Numbered from the stretch's first letter, positions 32,476-44,733 are shown. The stretch is 64,000 bases of DNA from Epiperipatus broadwayi (GCA_028023455.1 JAQFVV010006272.1:1814586-1878585), one strand, 5' to 3'. The notes: generated from the sequence alone by a model not told the origin. A program made the numbers and translations.

Positions 32476-33563
32476 AAACTAATCAAAAATGGTATTTAAA
32501 TTTAAAAATATTATAGAACTGCTTAGGATTTAAATTAAAATCATTAATATTAGTAAAAACCTGTTACATAAAAAGAGAAGTACAAAGGCTTATTGTAATG
32601 CCATGGTTGAATATTTAAAACAGTCCAAGTATTGTGAACCTAAGACTTAATTAACAATAAGTGAAATTATATCAACTAATATAATTTGTTGATTCATAAT
32701 TTTAAAATAACAGAATAAGATCTTGCTGATTGGAACTCAGACAAATATCATCTTTAGTTTTCAAGTAAACATATTACAAGAATTTAATAAAAAATAATGG
32801 TAATAAACTATAAATCTTCTTTAGAATTAGGATTCAAAATAATTGAATGATATTCTATTATGAGGAGAAACAATGGTAAGAATAGTTTGTACTATGTATT
32901 ATCACAGATCAGATAACCATTTCCAAAGAGGTACCATCACTTTAACAGCTTTATCAACATTTTCAATATGATAAAATATTAAAATTCCAAGATGTTTTTA
33001 AGATGCAACAGGCTTTATTTTGTAAGAATGAATCTAAAATTTAAAAAATCTAAACCTTCAAATTTCTTAGACAATGAGTCAAGTGACATCACACCAGGTA
33101 ATAAATATTATCAATGTCATTTTAAAGAAGAGTGCAATTAAGTGATATATTTAGATTGCACCAGTTACTAAAGTTATCAATATCTAATCAATAGGCAATG
33201 TGATTCTTTTAAAAATTTTACAATTATCAGCATAATATAAAAGATAAAAAAAATTTAGTCAATCCTAAAGACCACTGATATAAATACTAGAAATCATGAG
33301 AGTTAAAATATTATTCTGAGAAATACCTAAATTATATTGGTGAATATGGGAAATTTTGTTATTAAATTTAAGAAATGCTATACAACTAAAAAAAAAAAAA
33401 AAGATTAAAAGCAATGAATAAGTTAAGGTGAGAAATCTACTTTATATAATTTCTGAAAGAAAATGATGTTATCTACTTTATCAAAAGCCATCGATAAATC
33501 AAAATAAATTGCATCAAGTTTCTTATGATCCTAAATCACATGAGTAATATCATCATAAATATA
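32476..33563 (-). pseudogene. LINE copy 2, same family as 13486-15916, more decayed
   Basis: Collinear on the minus strand with the first LINE. For example, TTAGAATTAGGATTCAAAAT near 32823 matches TTAGAGCTAGGATTCCAAAT near 14251, and the stretch ATCTACTTTATCAAAAGCC near 33471 matches 14893-14911. The RT frame is disrupted everywhere. It is interrupted at 33564 by an LTR-like end. Homology seems to resume briefly at about 34398-34435 (TATATTGTTAGCAAA), so the intervening 0.8 kb looks like an insertion. Confidence 0.7.
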
Positions 33564-33564
33564 T

Positions 33565-33850
33565 TGTAACGATATATAAATATGTCGTTACATTAATTTA
33601 AAATAAAAACTTAAAAATTCGCAAATAAAAGTAAAAAACTAAAAAATTATATTTTTTATTACTTCTCTCATACCCAAGCCCAAAAATAAAATTTTTTTTT
33701 AATAAAAAAATATTAGGTAGTGTTTTATAATTATTAAAAAAATAAAAAATAAAAAAAAATAGTAATTATAAATGTAGAAGAAAGGGGGTGTTGTGTTTGA
33801 ATAACAAACCGGCTGGTTTAATATGAATGAGTGAGGAGAGGTAGATAAGA
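33565..33850 (+). repeat. LTR-like end related to the gag-only element's LTR start
   Basis: Begins TGTAACGATATATAAATATGTCGTTACA, an inverted repeat with the same design as the start of the first element's LTR (TGTGACGAC...GTCGTCGACACA), then continues into AT-rich sequence of similar style. It sits inside LINE copy 2 and disappears into the purine tract. Probably a solo LTR or truncated element. Confidence 0.45.
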
Positions 33851-34306
33851 AAAAAAAGGGGAAGGGGGGGGGGGGCAGGGGGGGGGGGGGGGGGGGGGGG
33901 GAAAAATAAAAAGGAAAAGGGGGGGGGGGGAGGGGGGGGGAAAAAAAAAAAAAAAAAAAAAGGGGACGCAAGGGGGGGGGGAAAGAAAAAAAAAAAAAAA
34001 AAAAAAAAAAAAATAATATATTTTGAAAAGAAAAAAAAAAAAAAAATAAAGAAAAAGAGATTTTTATTAAAAAAAAAAGAAGAGAGGGGGGGGGGGGGGG
34101 GGGGGGGGGGGGAAAAAGAGGGAAAGGGGGGGGGGGGGGGAGGGGGGGGGAAAAAAAAAAAAAGAAAGAGGGGGGGGGGGGGGGGAAGGAGGGGGGGGGG
34201 GGGGGGGGGGGAAGGGGGGGAGGGGGAGGGAGGGAGGGGGGGGGGGGGGAGGGGGGGGGGGGGAGGGGGGGGGGAGGGGGAAAGGGGGGGGGGGGGGGGA
34301 AGAAGG

Positions 34307-34349
<43 letters not shown>

Positions 34350-34382
34350 AAAAAAGGGGGGAGGAAAAAAGAAAAAGGGGGG
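33840..34382. repeat. 540-bp G/A-only tract
   Basis: Almost exclusively G and A on the plus strand: long G runs (up to about 28), long A runs (up to about 35) and mixed GA blocks, with only a few C or T. It is either a true polypurine satellite or an assembly artefact from collapsed homopolymers. Long proline/phenylalanine open frames on the minus strand are by-products. Confidence 0.9.
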
Positions 34383-34437
34383 ATATAGATTAGTAATGAA
34401 TTTATATTGTTAGCAAAAAATAATTTTACTTACAACA

Positions 34438-34458
34438 GAAATAATAATAATGATGATG

Positions 34459-34522
<64 letters not shown>

Positions 34523-34545
34523 TAATAATAATAATAATAATATCT
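34438..34545. repeat. (AAT)n microsatellite with GAT units
   Basis: About 35 trinucleotide units, mostly AAT, near the point where LINE copy 2 ends. Confidence 0.9.
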
Positions 34546-34590
34546 AAAATGTACTGCTGATTTAGAAATTCAATTCAAATATGCATACAG

Positions 34591-34691
34591 CTTATGTAAT
34601 ACTGCTTCCAGTAGAGTTGCCACAAGACACTGTCAAGAATGTAATTCAGCAAGAGTTCTTGCAATGCATCAGTCGTAATTATCACAATCAG
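34591..34691 (+). CDS. Possible exon, unknown gene
   Basis: Open frame reading AYVILLPVELPQDTVKNVIQ and on to SRNYHNQ, ending at a good donor (ATCAG/GTAAAA). The acceptor side is weaker (CATACAG, or GCTTCCAG 24 bases later). Composition is protein-like in an AT-rich setting. No family recognised, no neighbour exon, and it is antisense to CTC1. If the inner acceptor is used, another frame gives a short Cys-containing peptide. Confidence 0.22.
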
Positions 34692-34769
34692 GTAAAATTG
34701 GAAATGAATATCATTATTAAAACAATTGCACTTTCACAATCTCACCTATATAAGTGTTTCTATTGAGGT

Positions 34770-36268
34770 AGACACCTTCAAACATCAGTCTTATATTCAA
34801 TTAAAGAATAAACAGAACAATTATTGGTGCATCATCTCATAAACCCATTATTAGAATTCAATTCAAGCTGTCAAATCAACTTTTTATTTTACAATAAGCC
34901 ATTCCCCAATCAATCCAGCAAGCTATCTCATTATTGCTCAGTGAATAGGTATTTACATATTCTTATAAAAACAAGAAAACTATAAACTTTCACCATTCAC
35001 TATTTAATTAATTTGGTGAATATTGTTTTCATTTTCAATATTTGTTTGTAGTCGAATGACAGATATGCCTTTGATCATAGTGGACTATTTAAAAGCTCTT
35101 TTTATATTATATATACAACAATAACAATGTTAATAGTAAAGTAAAAACAATCCTCCTTTCACTAGAATAAAAATTTATCTCGTGCACTTTAGTAAACGAA
35201 CAGCAAAACTTGCAAAGAAAATTTTAAAACCATTCTGCCATTTTTCCATGATATTTGCACTTCCTAAATTGTATGAAAAATCAAATAATCAACCATGTGT
35301 GAGTTTTACAATACGATTAGGATCCAAGCTTCACTAAATTCCATCTGCTCCTTGTTGCTTTTTTAAAAAGGCTAAACAGATAGAGGTAGAAGAAGCAACG
35401 TGATTCAAAATCTTTGGAAAATTAAGAACGACATAAATTTTTTCTTCTTTTTTTTTTTTTTTAAAAAAAAGAGTCTAGTTTTTTAATATAAGCAAAGTAA
35501 ATAAAAGAGTAATTATTTCCACTCCCATAAGTTTCACAATTTAAATATTTTACCATCATATGAATTCAATTTTTCCTCTTTTCCCATGGATATTTCTGCT
35601 ACTTCAAAGAGCAAGACTTCTTTTTTAATGAAATAATTAAAATCGTCAGACTCAAATGATGAAATGATGTTAAAGTGATTTAGAAAAAAAAAAATCAAGT
35701 GATCACTAAAATCATATAATAGCTCATAACTTATAGATATAAAGAATCATTAAAAAAAAAGTATAGCTATATTTTTAAAAAAGGAGATGAATCTCAAATT
35801 CAAATATATAAAATTACATTCTTAATTTGTTAAACACATATATATATATATAGCGCACAAAAATTAAATATACACAAAATTTAAATCGTAATTAAAATTT
35901 ATTTCCAATATCAATTATAATTATAGTACAATATTTAATAATATATATATAAACTTGTAAGGACTTCAAATTATAATGATAGCTTATTTCTGGCCATTCT
36001 CATAACCTAAGTTCAAATTCAATATAGATAAAAGATTGAACAAATTTTCAGATTTTTATCAAGTTTAGACTTTTCCCCCCCCCATGAAGTCAGCATATAG
36101 TCAACCCACCAAATCATCCAATATTAATTAATAAATTGTTACCCAGGTATTTATTAGCTACAAGGTAAAACAAGAATAAAAATTGACTCAATCGTTCACC
36201 TCCGAGCTATTGGCAAATCTGATGATAAATATAGTTTTCTTTTTCCTGTACGATAAGTTTCTGACTGA
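34770..36268. other. AT-rich stretch, no gene seen
   Basis: Long A and T runs. Around 35972-36010 a faint tRNA-like pair (ATAGCTTATTTCTGG, then AAGTTCAAATTC) may be an old SINE. A C8 tract lies at 36076. Confidence 0.4.
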
Positions 36269-36269
36269 A

Positions 36270-37230
36270 AAACACAGGCTTATTATAAACCTGTGTCTAT
36301 ATATGTAATTTATAGGGTATATGAGCACAGACTTTCACACGACCCAACATTCTCCACACTATCTCATAACACTGATACACTTGAACACATATATGTTGAA
36401 AAGATAAATAATCACCAATATACATATTTCATGCTAAACCAGCGATCATCAGTTGGTCCAGATTACCATCTCTACACATATATGCTATAAATGCTCAGAT
36501 ATATATTAAGATAGCCAAATCTCACACTTCAATGGACAGGCTTCAAACTACTCCACACTCCAACTCTTCAATGATCCATCCAATTGAAAATCTGATGATG
36601 AAATGCTCAAAGGCCACCCTGAGGCAGAGATACTTGTCACACCCATGTTGACCTAAAGTCAATCTGACCCCTCATGTACAGGACATAATCCGTTTAATAC
36701 ATATACAACAGATGGTCAGACAGCTCTACTATGTAATAACTGAAACACACAGGCTTATTATATACCTGTGTCTATATAATATATAGGGTATATGAGCACA
36801 CACGACCCACCACTCTCCACACTATCTCATAACACTGATACACTTGAACACATGTCCTGTACATGAGGGGTCAAATTGACCTTAGGTCAACATGGTGTGA
36901 CAAGAATCTTGGCCTCAGGGTGGCCTTTGAGCATTCCATCATCAGATTGTCAATTGGATGGACAGTTGAAGAGTTGGAGTGTGGAGTAGATTGAAGCCTG
37001 TCCATTAAAGTATGAGGTTTGGCTATCTTAATATATATCTGAGCACTTATAGAGTATATGTGTAGAGATGATAATCTGGACCAACTGATGATTGCTGGTT
37101 TAGCATAAAATACATATATTGGTGATTATTTATTTTTTCAACATATATGTGTTCAAGTGTACCAGTGTTATGAGATAGTGTGGAGAGTGATGGGTCATGT
37201 GAAAGTCTGTGTTCATATACCCTATATGTT
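36270..37230. repeat. Composite inverted repeat with internal direct repeat
   Basis: The left arm (about 36299-36687) and right arm (about 36852-37227) are inverted copies sharing, for example, TATGAGCACAGACTTTCACA, CTATCTCATAACACTG, GCTCAAAGGCCACCCTGAGG and CCCTCATGTACAGGACAT. The spacer carries a direct copy (36742-36851) of the first ~115 bp of the left arm. Both direct copies begin with a small hairpin, ACACAGG...CCTGTGT. A third, diverged copy is at 59384-59770. No ORF. A non-autonomous DNA transposon or foldback element is likely; no classic family was recognised. Confidence 0.8.
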
Positions 37231-37879
37231 ACAGATAAGTTTCTGAAGAAATATTAAAGGCTGCTTATTACACATTACCAGATAAATTTCACAAACTAAT
37301 AAAATAAAATACAAACAAAAATAATTTAAAATGTCAATTTTATATCTTTAGTTTAAATTTCCAATATAGATGCAATTATCTGAAACAATCATTTAAGAAG
37401 GTGCGGGAATATCGAGGTTTCCATTCCTCAATTATTAATAAATTCACTCCTTTCAGATGATAAAATAAATATAAAGACAAAGTTCGGAAGAATTACAATT
37501 TTTACTTATACTGCCAAAATACAAGTTTTACTATTTCTATATTGATGCCTAAGAAAATATGAGTTTAAAAACACAAATGAAAACACTCCTTTCTTTGCTA
37601 CTAATTTTTAACAATGGCTATTTAATCCTTTTAAATTATTAAACACATGACATGAAAACAATTCTGTAGTGTTTACACTGTGGTATGACCAGGAGTAATA
37701 ATCCTGGACACTAAACAGTATCACACAAATATAGGACATACATATAAATCCACTTATTATATGTAATTGTAAAACAAATACAACCCTTACATACAATATT
37801 TCATCTCTGTTGTTGAATTATATAAGTTTAGCTATTAGCAGCATGGCTAATGTTTGGGCAGAATGACTTATCTGTTGAA

Positions 37880-38345
37880 AAGTTATTTTTGTTGAATGTG
37901 AGGAACAATGTTGATTTAATATAACAATACAGTGCATGGGTAAATGGTTGATTATCTTCTATGTGAAATTACAGTTTGAAACTGTGCTAGTAAATCTATT
38001 AGGCAATTACATTAATTCTAACATCTCTGCAATAAACATGCAGTAAATTTTTAAATTTTGTGAGTCTTAATACATGTAGTAAAAAAAAAAATGAAAAAGT
38101 GAATATAAAAATCTTCAAGCTCTCATTGCAATATACTTAAAATTAAATTTAGTTTCAAAAATAAGATAGCCATTCTTATATTTTCAAAGTCTCTTGTGTC
38201 CCTTGGATCGATAGTTTCCTAATATTCAACAAAAACATTGATTTAATATAACAGTATAGTGCATATTCAAATGATAGATTAATTTCTATTTAAAATTAGT
38301 TTGAAACTGTGCTAATAAATCTATTAGCCAATTACATTAAAACAT
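37880..38345. repeat. Direct duplication of about 120 bp
   Basis: Copies at about 37888-38020 and 38226-38343 share TTGATTTAATATAACA(A/G)TA(C/T)AGTGCAT and TTTGAAACTGTGCTA(G/A)TAAATCTATTAG(G/C)CAATTACATTA. Confidence 0.8.
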
Positions 38346-38396
38346 ATATAAATTAAAAAAAATCATCTTAGATAACTTAAGATAATCTGCTTATTA

Positions 38397-38583
38397 GATA
38401 TAGAATATTTTCTTTTCGAGTACAATCTATGTAGTCTATCCATACTCGACATTCTAATAAAATATTAATAAAATTTGACCGCAAACTTTTTGTCCTAGGG
38501 TTAAATAAGGGATATAGAATATTTTCTTTTCACAATCTATGTAGTCTATCCATACTCGACACTCTAATAAAATATTAATAAAT
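38397..38583. repeat. Direct duplication of about 75 bp
   Basis: GATATAGAATATTTTCTTTTC...ACAATCTATGTAGTCTATCCATACTCGACA(T/C)TCTAATAAAATATTAATAAA occurs at about 38397-38472 and again at 38512-38583. Confidence 0.85.
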
Positions 38584-41488
38584 TCATCTGTGCAAACTTC
38601 TAAAAAAGTTAAAAATGTAAATTAAATTCTAAAGTAAAAGTTATACTAAAATGATTCTAAATTTTATATATGTGCAAAATAAATGTTTCTGTGTATTGTT
38701 AATCTGGCAGTGGCTTATTCTTATTTTTTATTATCTTTCTCTACTGCTCCGCGAGCTAATGACTCGGGCATAACAGTCAATATAAAATAAAAGTTGGATC
38801 TTTAACTTAAGTATCTGCCTACTATATAAATTTTCCAGGTTCCAATAGCCTGGTGGCACCATGTACGGCAGATACGCAAGACTCCTGATCTTCCCCAACT
38901 GTTGTAATATATATATATATAGGCCAATCTAAAGTATTTACAAATAAGAGCATAAGGGTCTTAAGGTGGATTCATTCTTATCTTTTAAAAAACTCTATCT
39001 TGGATGTGAATATTCGTCAGCTTTACAAATTCATACAACTATGAGCTAAGGTAATTCCCTTGTGATTATTCCACCAAATAAAACATAGTCACAGATAAAT
39101 AAATAATTAGTTATATACTGACCTGCAGTAAATTATAAAAATTTTGCAAACATCATTTATTAATATATAGTGAATGGAATTAAAAGTCATTGATTACGAT
39201 CTTCACACTCTCATTTCAAAATAATTTATATTGATCTATATATATGAATTTAGGTAAAAAAGATATGGTGAATTCATTTTTATTTTTTTCAAAACAATCT
39301 TGTGTTTAGAATGAGAGTATTCCTCAGCTTTATAAATTCATTCCCTTATCAGGTATTTCAAATGATTAAATAGTACAATTATTAATAACAAGTGCACACA
39401 CACAGACTAATATAAAAATAAAATATTCTCAATTATTAAGTTTTAATTTGCATTCAAAATTATTTTTAACAATATTCTATTTATTTAAAATCTGGAGTTT
39501 TATCTATCATTAAAAAAAACATATTGGGCAATCCATTATAACTTTTCTAATTCGAAAAAAAAAGTGTTTTCTAAATAACAGAATTCTAAAAAGACATTTT
39601 CAAAGTTTTTATTGTCTAGAGACAAACTTTGTCTTTTGCTAAAAAAATATTTTCTAGTTAGTAGGATAACTTATTCAGTTGAATCCAAAATTATTTATTA
39701 TTAAAACAAAGATTTTCATTACCTGCAAAGTAAATTTTTAAAAGAATATGTCAATATATTTTATTTACCAACCAATGACTTTTTGCTCCTTCTCATACCT
39801 TAGTACAATAAAACTCAATCATGTACAGCATATATAAAAGTATATGATTTTTGTTTCTGTTTGATAAGTATATAAAATATTAACACTTTAATATATATAA
39901 TCATATACTACTGAAATTTCATACATGGACACTATATATACAACTGACAGGTTTCTTTTGTCCATGTTTCCATGCATAAACTATATAAAGCAGCATATGC
40001 ATAATGTATAATACCAGTCCCTCAAAAATCTGGCTTACAATTATGTCCATGATAGAGCAGTAAGCTGGGTTCTCATCTTCATCTCCAGGATAGAACATAA
40101 AAATAAACATTAATGATCTTCTATTCTATTCAATTTCTATAATTTCTGAACTTCATCTAAACAAGCAGTCTTTATTTTCACATATTGGATTATGAATTCA
40201 CAGATGACATATCCCATACTTCTCTTGAAGTTCAAATTCAACCAACATGGAGACAAACAATTAGCTGACTTTCATCAAACTCTAACTTCTCTGTAATCTT
40301 GTGTAATAACTAATCTCTAATTTAAACCAGTATTTATAGGATAGAGTGAGATTTGAAAACAAAATTATTGTAAGTTATTTTCCATTTTGATTAATAAATT
40401 AATTACATCAGCCTGTTTTTCAGTATGCATTGGCCTAAAATTTTTTTTTTTTTTCTGAATCGTTTATATAAAAAATACTCATTTTCCAAAAATATCTCTC
40501 TTTCTTTATTACATTGAAATATTTTACATTTTTCTAAAATGAGAAAAAATAAATAAATCTAATAAAAATACTTGCATTCAGTAGACCTTCCTTTTTATAT
40601 ATATACTGTATTTGATTTTAAATAATTATAGTAATTTAAAAATATCAAAACTATCATATAATCATAACACCATTTATTATAGATTACATATTTTTTAAAA
40701 ATATATACATTAAATTTTGCTAAGTTCCTTACTACTTTATCTTTTAAGCTTTATATATATAGTGCACACACTGCATTGTGTGCCAAGAGAACAATTTGTG
40801 ACAATATATATACTTAAGCATATTAACATGCAACTTTAGATAAGTTTACGCTTCCAATTTATTTTATATCAATGTTATTATTACTAAAATATTTGAAAAT
40901 AAATTATTACATAATTTAAAATTTATTTTATTACAAAAGAAAAACCATTCTAAATAGATGTCTTCCATCTAGAATTTGAATTAAAATGAAATAAGGAAAT
41001 GCCATGATCTTTACAAAAAGAAATCACTAATAATAACAATTGATAAAAACTATTATATTTTATTTTAATCAAATTTTATGCAGATTAACTTAATTATTTT
41101 TTTGTTGTTTCCAAACTTACATACAAGTTAAGAATTTAAAAATAAATTTAAAATTAATAACTTTAAAAATGTTTAAATTCTTTATTTTTCATATTTATTT
41201 TGTGATATTGATTATATTTTCTGATCTTTATTATTTTTTAATATGGAACATATATTTTATTTTTATTGTTATGTTATAACAATGTTATTTCAAAAATTGC
41301 ATTTTCAACCAAATATATACTAAATCAATATTGTGTATGCAAAAGAGAATAAGTTAAATTAAGTTTTTTCTTTTTTGTAATCATTTTAATCAATTAACAT
41401 AAATAAATAAAAACATGACTGCATGATTGTAGTATATATAAATACTTAATATAACTACAAATTGATTAATTTCATAGCTTTCACAATA

Positions 41489-42543
41489 CACCTGGGTCTC
41501 TTTTTACGCAGACTTATTTAACACGATTTTGAAGTTTTGTGATTCATGTTTCACCAGAAGTCGAACTAAAATAATGAGCTATTACTTTAAATAATAAATT
41601 TCACGCACTTACGTTATATTGAAAGTAATAGCACATTATTGGAATTCGACTTTCATCTTAGTAATTTCAATATTTTCAGTGCTTTATAATAGTAAGATTT
41701 TATGCAATAATAAAATTAAAATCATGATTTCTTCATTTTATGTATACACACATTAAATTTTACAAGATTATAATGTAAATTTGTTCAAACATTGTGCGTG
41801 TTAATTTTGCATTTTAAATCACATTCTGTTTTTGCTTTTTAAAAAAGAATGTAATCAATTGCAGTATTAATCATTTAGTGTCCACAAGTTTATTTTTAAA
41901 TGTGAGTAATAGCAGTGGGCACAATTAAATTTGACAATTAAAATCTGATTTTTAATTGTAATTAACAATTTAAAAATTACTTGGCGACTTGAAATTAATG
42001 TGATGTGAAATTTGATTTTTAAATGGAATTGAAAATTAAAAAATTAAAGACAAAAATAAGAATCTAATTTTTAGTTGTTAGTTTCATAAACAATTAATAA
42101 AATCATCATCTCAAAGATTAATTACTAATTATGTTGTCACCAGAAAACGATTGACACAACATGAGTGTGAAGTTGGCGTTAGTTGTATTTCTTCAGTTTG
42201 CAAACGAACGTGTTTTTCGCAAATAGCGATAATAATTAAAACGTGTATAAAAAAATTTAAATTACTGTACTGTAAATTATGCATAAAAATATATTATTTT
42301 GAATAAAATTAAATATAGTTAAAAAAAGTTTGTCTTGTATCAATTTTTTTCAAATTTGAAATGTTTTATTAGTCATATTTTATTTAAAGTAATTTTACAT
42401 TGGTGCTTTGCTTTTACGCGAATTTTAAAAAATCACAGACTGCATCCCCCCTTTTTCAATGTAAGTTACGTCTATTTTTGCGCGATTTCATTTGAGCGTG
42501 TTTTCTGAGAAACCTATCTATCGCGTAAAATGAGACCCAGGTG
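41489..42543. mobile_element. MITE-like DNA transposon, TA target duplication, pogo/Tc1-mariner style
   Basis: Terminal inverted repeats of about 24 bp: CACCTGGGTCTCTTTTTACGC at the left and, reverse-complemented, CACCTGGGTCTCATTTTACGC at the right. TA lies outside each end (41487-41488 and 42544-42545). The 1.05-kb interior has no transposase. A second hairpin lies inside at about 41566-41652 (GTCGAACT...ATTCGAC with AATAATGAGCTATTACTTT paired to AAAGTAATAGCACATTATT). Terminal CGCG-rich sequence near 42470-42490 recalls pogo-like ends. Confidence 0.75.
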
Positions 42544-42560
42544 TATATGATAAAATAACA

Positions 42561-42683
42561 TTGATTCTCTATTCTGGTATCATCTACAGCAAGCTTGAAT
42601 AAGTCAGTCATCACTAGATGACGTTTGGAATTCAAAGCTGAATATAATGCAGTAATGCATCTAGCAACCATCCCAAACTCCAT
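42561..42683 (-). CDS. Possible exon or short coding relic, unknown
   Basis: Open frame of at least 41 codons starting MEFGMVARCITALYSALNSK and continuing ...VMTDLFKLAVDDTRIENQ. Composition is far more protein-like than surrounding DNA, with ATGG start context (AAATAAAATGGAG). The frame continues into the MITE TIR at 42543, so its natural end is unclear; CAAT/GTTATT near 42560 is a possible donor. It lies between two CTC1 exons on the same strand, but I could not align it with CTC1 and its phase does not obviously fit. Confidence 0.3.
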
Positions 42684-43056
42684 TTTATTTGAATAGAGAA
42701 TTGCTCTTGATTAATCATACATTGTGTAAGCTAAAGAATTAAGTGATTTGTTGTTATTAAAATTTCTATCCACAAAAAATATATACCTATAGGTAAAAAA
42801 ACCAGAAAGATTAAAATATATAGTTACCTACCTGTATTAGGATCTATATAATTGCTTCAAATTCTTATGGTGATTTATATTTTAGACTTCTACCTTGAAT
42901 AATAAATGTGTGAACGATGGTTGCTGGATTTAAAATCCTCAATCATAATGGCAAAAAACAGAAACTGGCTTGGCCAAAGGATTTAAATGCACTACCATCT
43001 CATGATCATTGATTATTCAAACTTGCTATAGGTGTCATTAGAAAAGAGAACTCTTG

Positions 43057-43748
43057 TTTATCATAATGTTGAATATTTACTAAGGCTATAACCTCAAGAA
43101 TGTGTGCGTAAAAATGCAATAGTAGGGACCTCTACAGGTCTTAACCACAAGCTCATGTTTTGGAAGAAAAGAGGCAAACCCTTCTTTACTTCAACCTACT
43201 TTCTATATAAATAGGTGAAGCTGAAGCGGTTACATCTGAGAGCGTGAAGCTATTCAATACTTCACTGATTAAATCCACATTTCTTATTACACATTAATAT
43301 TCGCGAAATCTTTCAATTTACAAGTCAATGCAAAGATCTTATAATTAGAAATCTATTACGATAATCTAAAGTGCATTTAAATAAATTTATAATTACAACT
43401 TCAAATTATCATAATAGATTTCTAACTATAAGATCTTTCCATTTACTAGTTGTAAATCGAAAGATTTCACAAGTATTAATGTGTAATAAGAAATGTGGAC
43501 TTAATAAGTGAAGTATTGAATAGCTTCATGCTCTCGGATCTAACCGCTTCAGCTTCACCTATTTATATAGAAAGTAGATTGAAGTAAAGAAGGATTCCCC
43601 TCTTTTCTTCAAAAACCTAAGCTTGTGGTTAAGACCTGTAGAGGTCCCTATTATTGCATTTTTACGCGCACATTCTTGAGGTTACAGCCTTAGTAAATAT
43701 TACTTATCTAATCAATGTGCGTTTAAATAAATTCATAATGTTGAATAT
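43057..43748. repeat. Long inverted repeat with a TATA box in each arm
   Basis: Left arm about 43073-43370 and right arm about 43385-43702, roughly 90% identical in long blocks (ACCTCTACAGGTCTTAACCAC against GTGGTTAAGACCTGTAGAGGT; GAAGCTGAAGCGGTTA against TAACCGCTTCAGCTTC). TATATAAATAGG at 43204-43215 (plus) and its complement at 43558-43569 (minus) point toward the centre. The 16-bp sequence TCATAATGTTGAATAT flanks the whole structure at 43061-43076 and 43733-43748. GTGC(A/G)TTTAAATAAATT(T/C)ATAAT occurs both in the loop and beyond the right arm. Probably inverted LTR or promoter-bearing repeats. Confidence 0.8.
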
Positions 43749-44568
43749 AAACTGTGATTTATATCTTACCCAAAGAATTAAACTTGTCAATATAGTTCTC
43801 ATAATTAATATGATCAAAGTGATCAATAATGATGTCAAATGTTTAAACATGAATAAATATAAGTAGTCTGATAATTATAAAAATCTAACTAAAAAGTAAC
43901 AAGAAATGGATACTTTAAAATAAAGAACTATCAAATGACAGAGATATTTTCTTTACACAAAGGCATTCGAGCAAACCATTTAGAAAAGCTTACAATAATT
44001 TCACCTAAAAATATGTCATTTATTACATAGAAAAGGTGAATAAATGATCAAATGACAAACAATAAAAGAACTATTAATGATTCCTTCAATAAAATAAAAA
44101 AATATCTAACAGTAAACACAAAATGGGAAGAAAAAATAGTTAGAAAGACTTTTTAAAAAATAATTTATTTAATAAGATGTGATATTGTAGCATTAAAACT
44201 GTTTAAATGACTATGAAAATGATCATAAGGAAATCAAACAAGTTGTATGATTTCAAATGAACTATATAATCAAGCCAAAAAAAAAAAAAAATGCTAAAAA
44301 ACCATTTCAAATATGATTATTTGTAACAGTGATAACACTTGTAATTATATATGACATTATCAGTAAAAAAATACACTACAATTTAAAAAAATATATTATG
44401 GTGAATATCAGCCACATAATGAGAGATGAGAATATGGATCATAATATGAAATAATATATATAAATGATATCACACAAAAGTGGCTTGTAAATTCAAAAAG
44501 TAAAAAAAAAAAACATTCATAATTTATATATATATTATAAAATTTAAAATTAAGTAGAAAATAAATAC

Positions 44569-44733
44569 CTTTTGTTCTGATTTTAAGTTATGAACATTGG
44601 CAACTTGTACTTGGCATCCAGTTCTTAAACCTTGTCCTCCATTTGACAAATATAAATGAAGTATATGTAAAATAACTTTATTATCAATCACATATAATCC
44701 TTTATCACAATGCTTACAATCTGTAACAATTCC
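44569..44733 (-). CDS. CTC1: CTC1 exon, central OB-fold
   Basis: 165 bp, phase 0 to 0, 55 codons. Acceptor: TTTTTTTCTGTTTTAG/GG. Donor: CAAAAG/GTATTT. The peptide starts GIVTDCKHCDKGLYVIDNKV, then LHLYLSNGGQGLRTGCQVQV, then ANVHNLKSEQK. This is an OB-fold strand pattern and matches the CTC1 segment GAVTG...GLYELDG...RPGVCLQLQDVHLL, recalled from the human protein around residues 385-440. Its clear borders and uninterrupted frame in very AT-rich DNA make it the best anchor of the gene. Confidence 0.82.

Larger units (their letters stand above)
37231..41488. other. AT-rich intron sequence with local duplications, no confirmed gene
   Basis: Two local duplications are listed separately. Minus-strand open frames at 37700-37608 and 40110-39919 have partly protein-like composition, but their splice signals are incomplete and no family was recognised. 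38860-38930 contains a less AT-rich block ending AACTGTTGTAAT before (AT)n. Confidence 0.4.

Noticed and set aside
33699-33971. Minus-strand Pro/Phe-rich ORF
   Set aside because: Translation of the purine tract; no coding features.
38150-38222. Minus-strand ETIDPRDTRDFENIRM frame
   Set aside because: Its acceptor lies in a local direct repeat and no usable donor follows.
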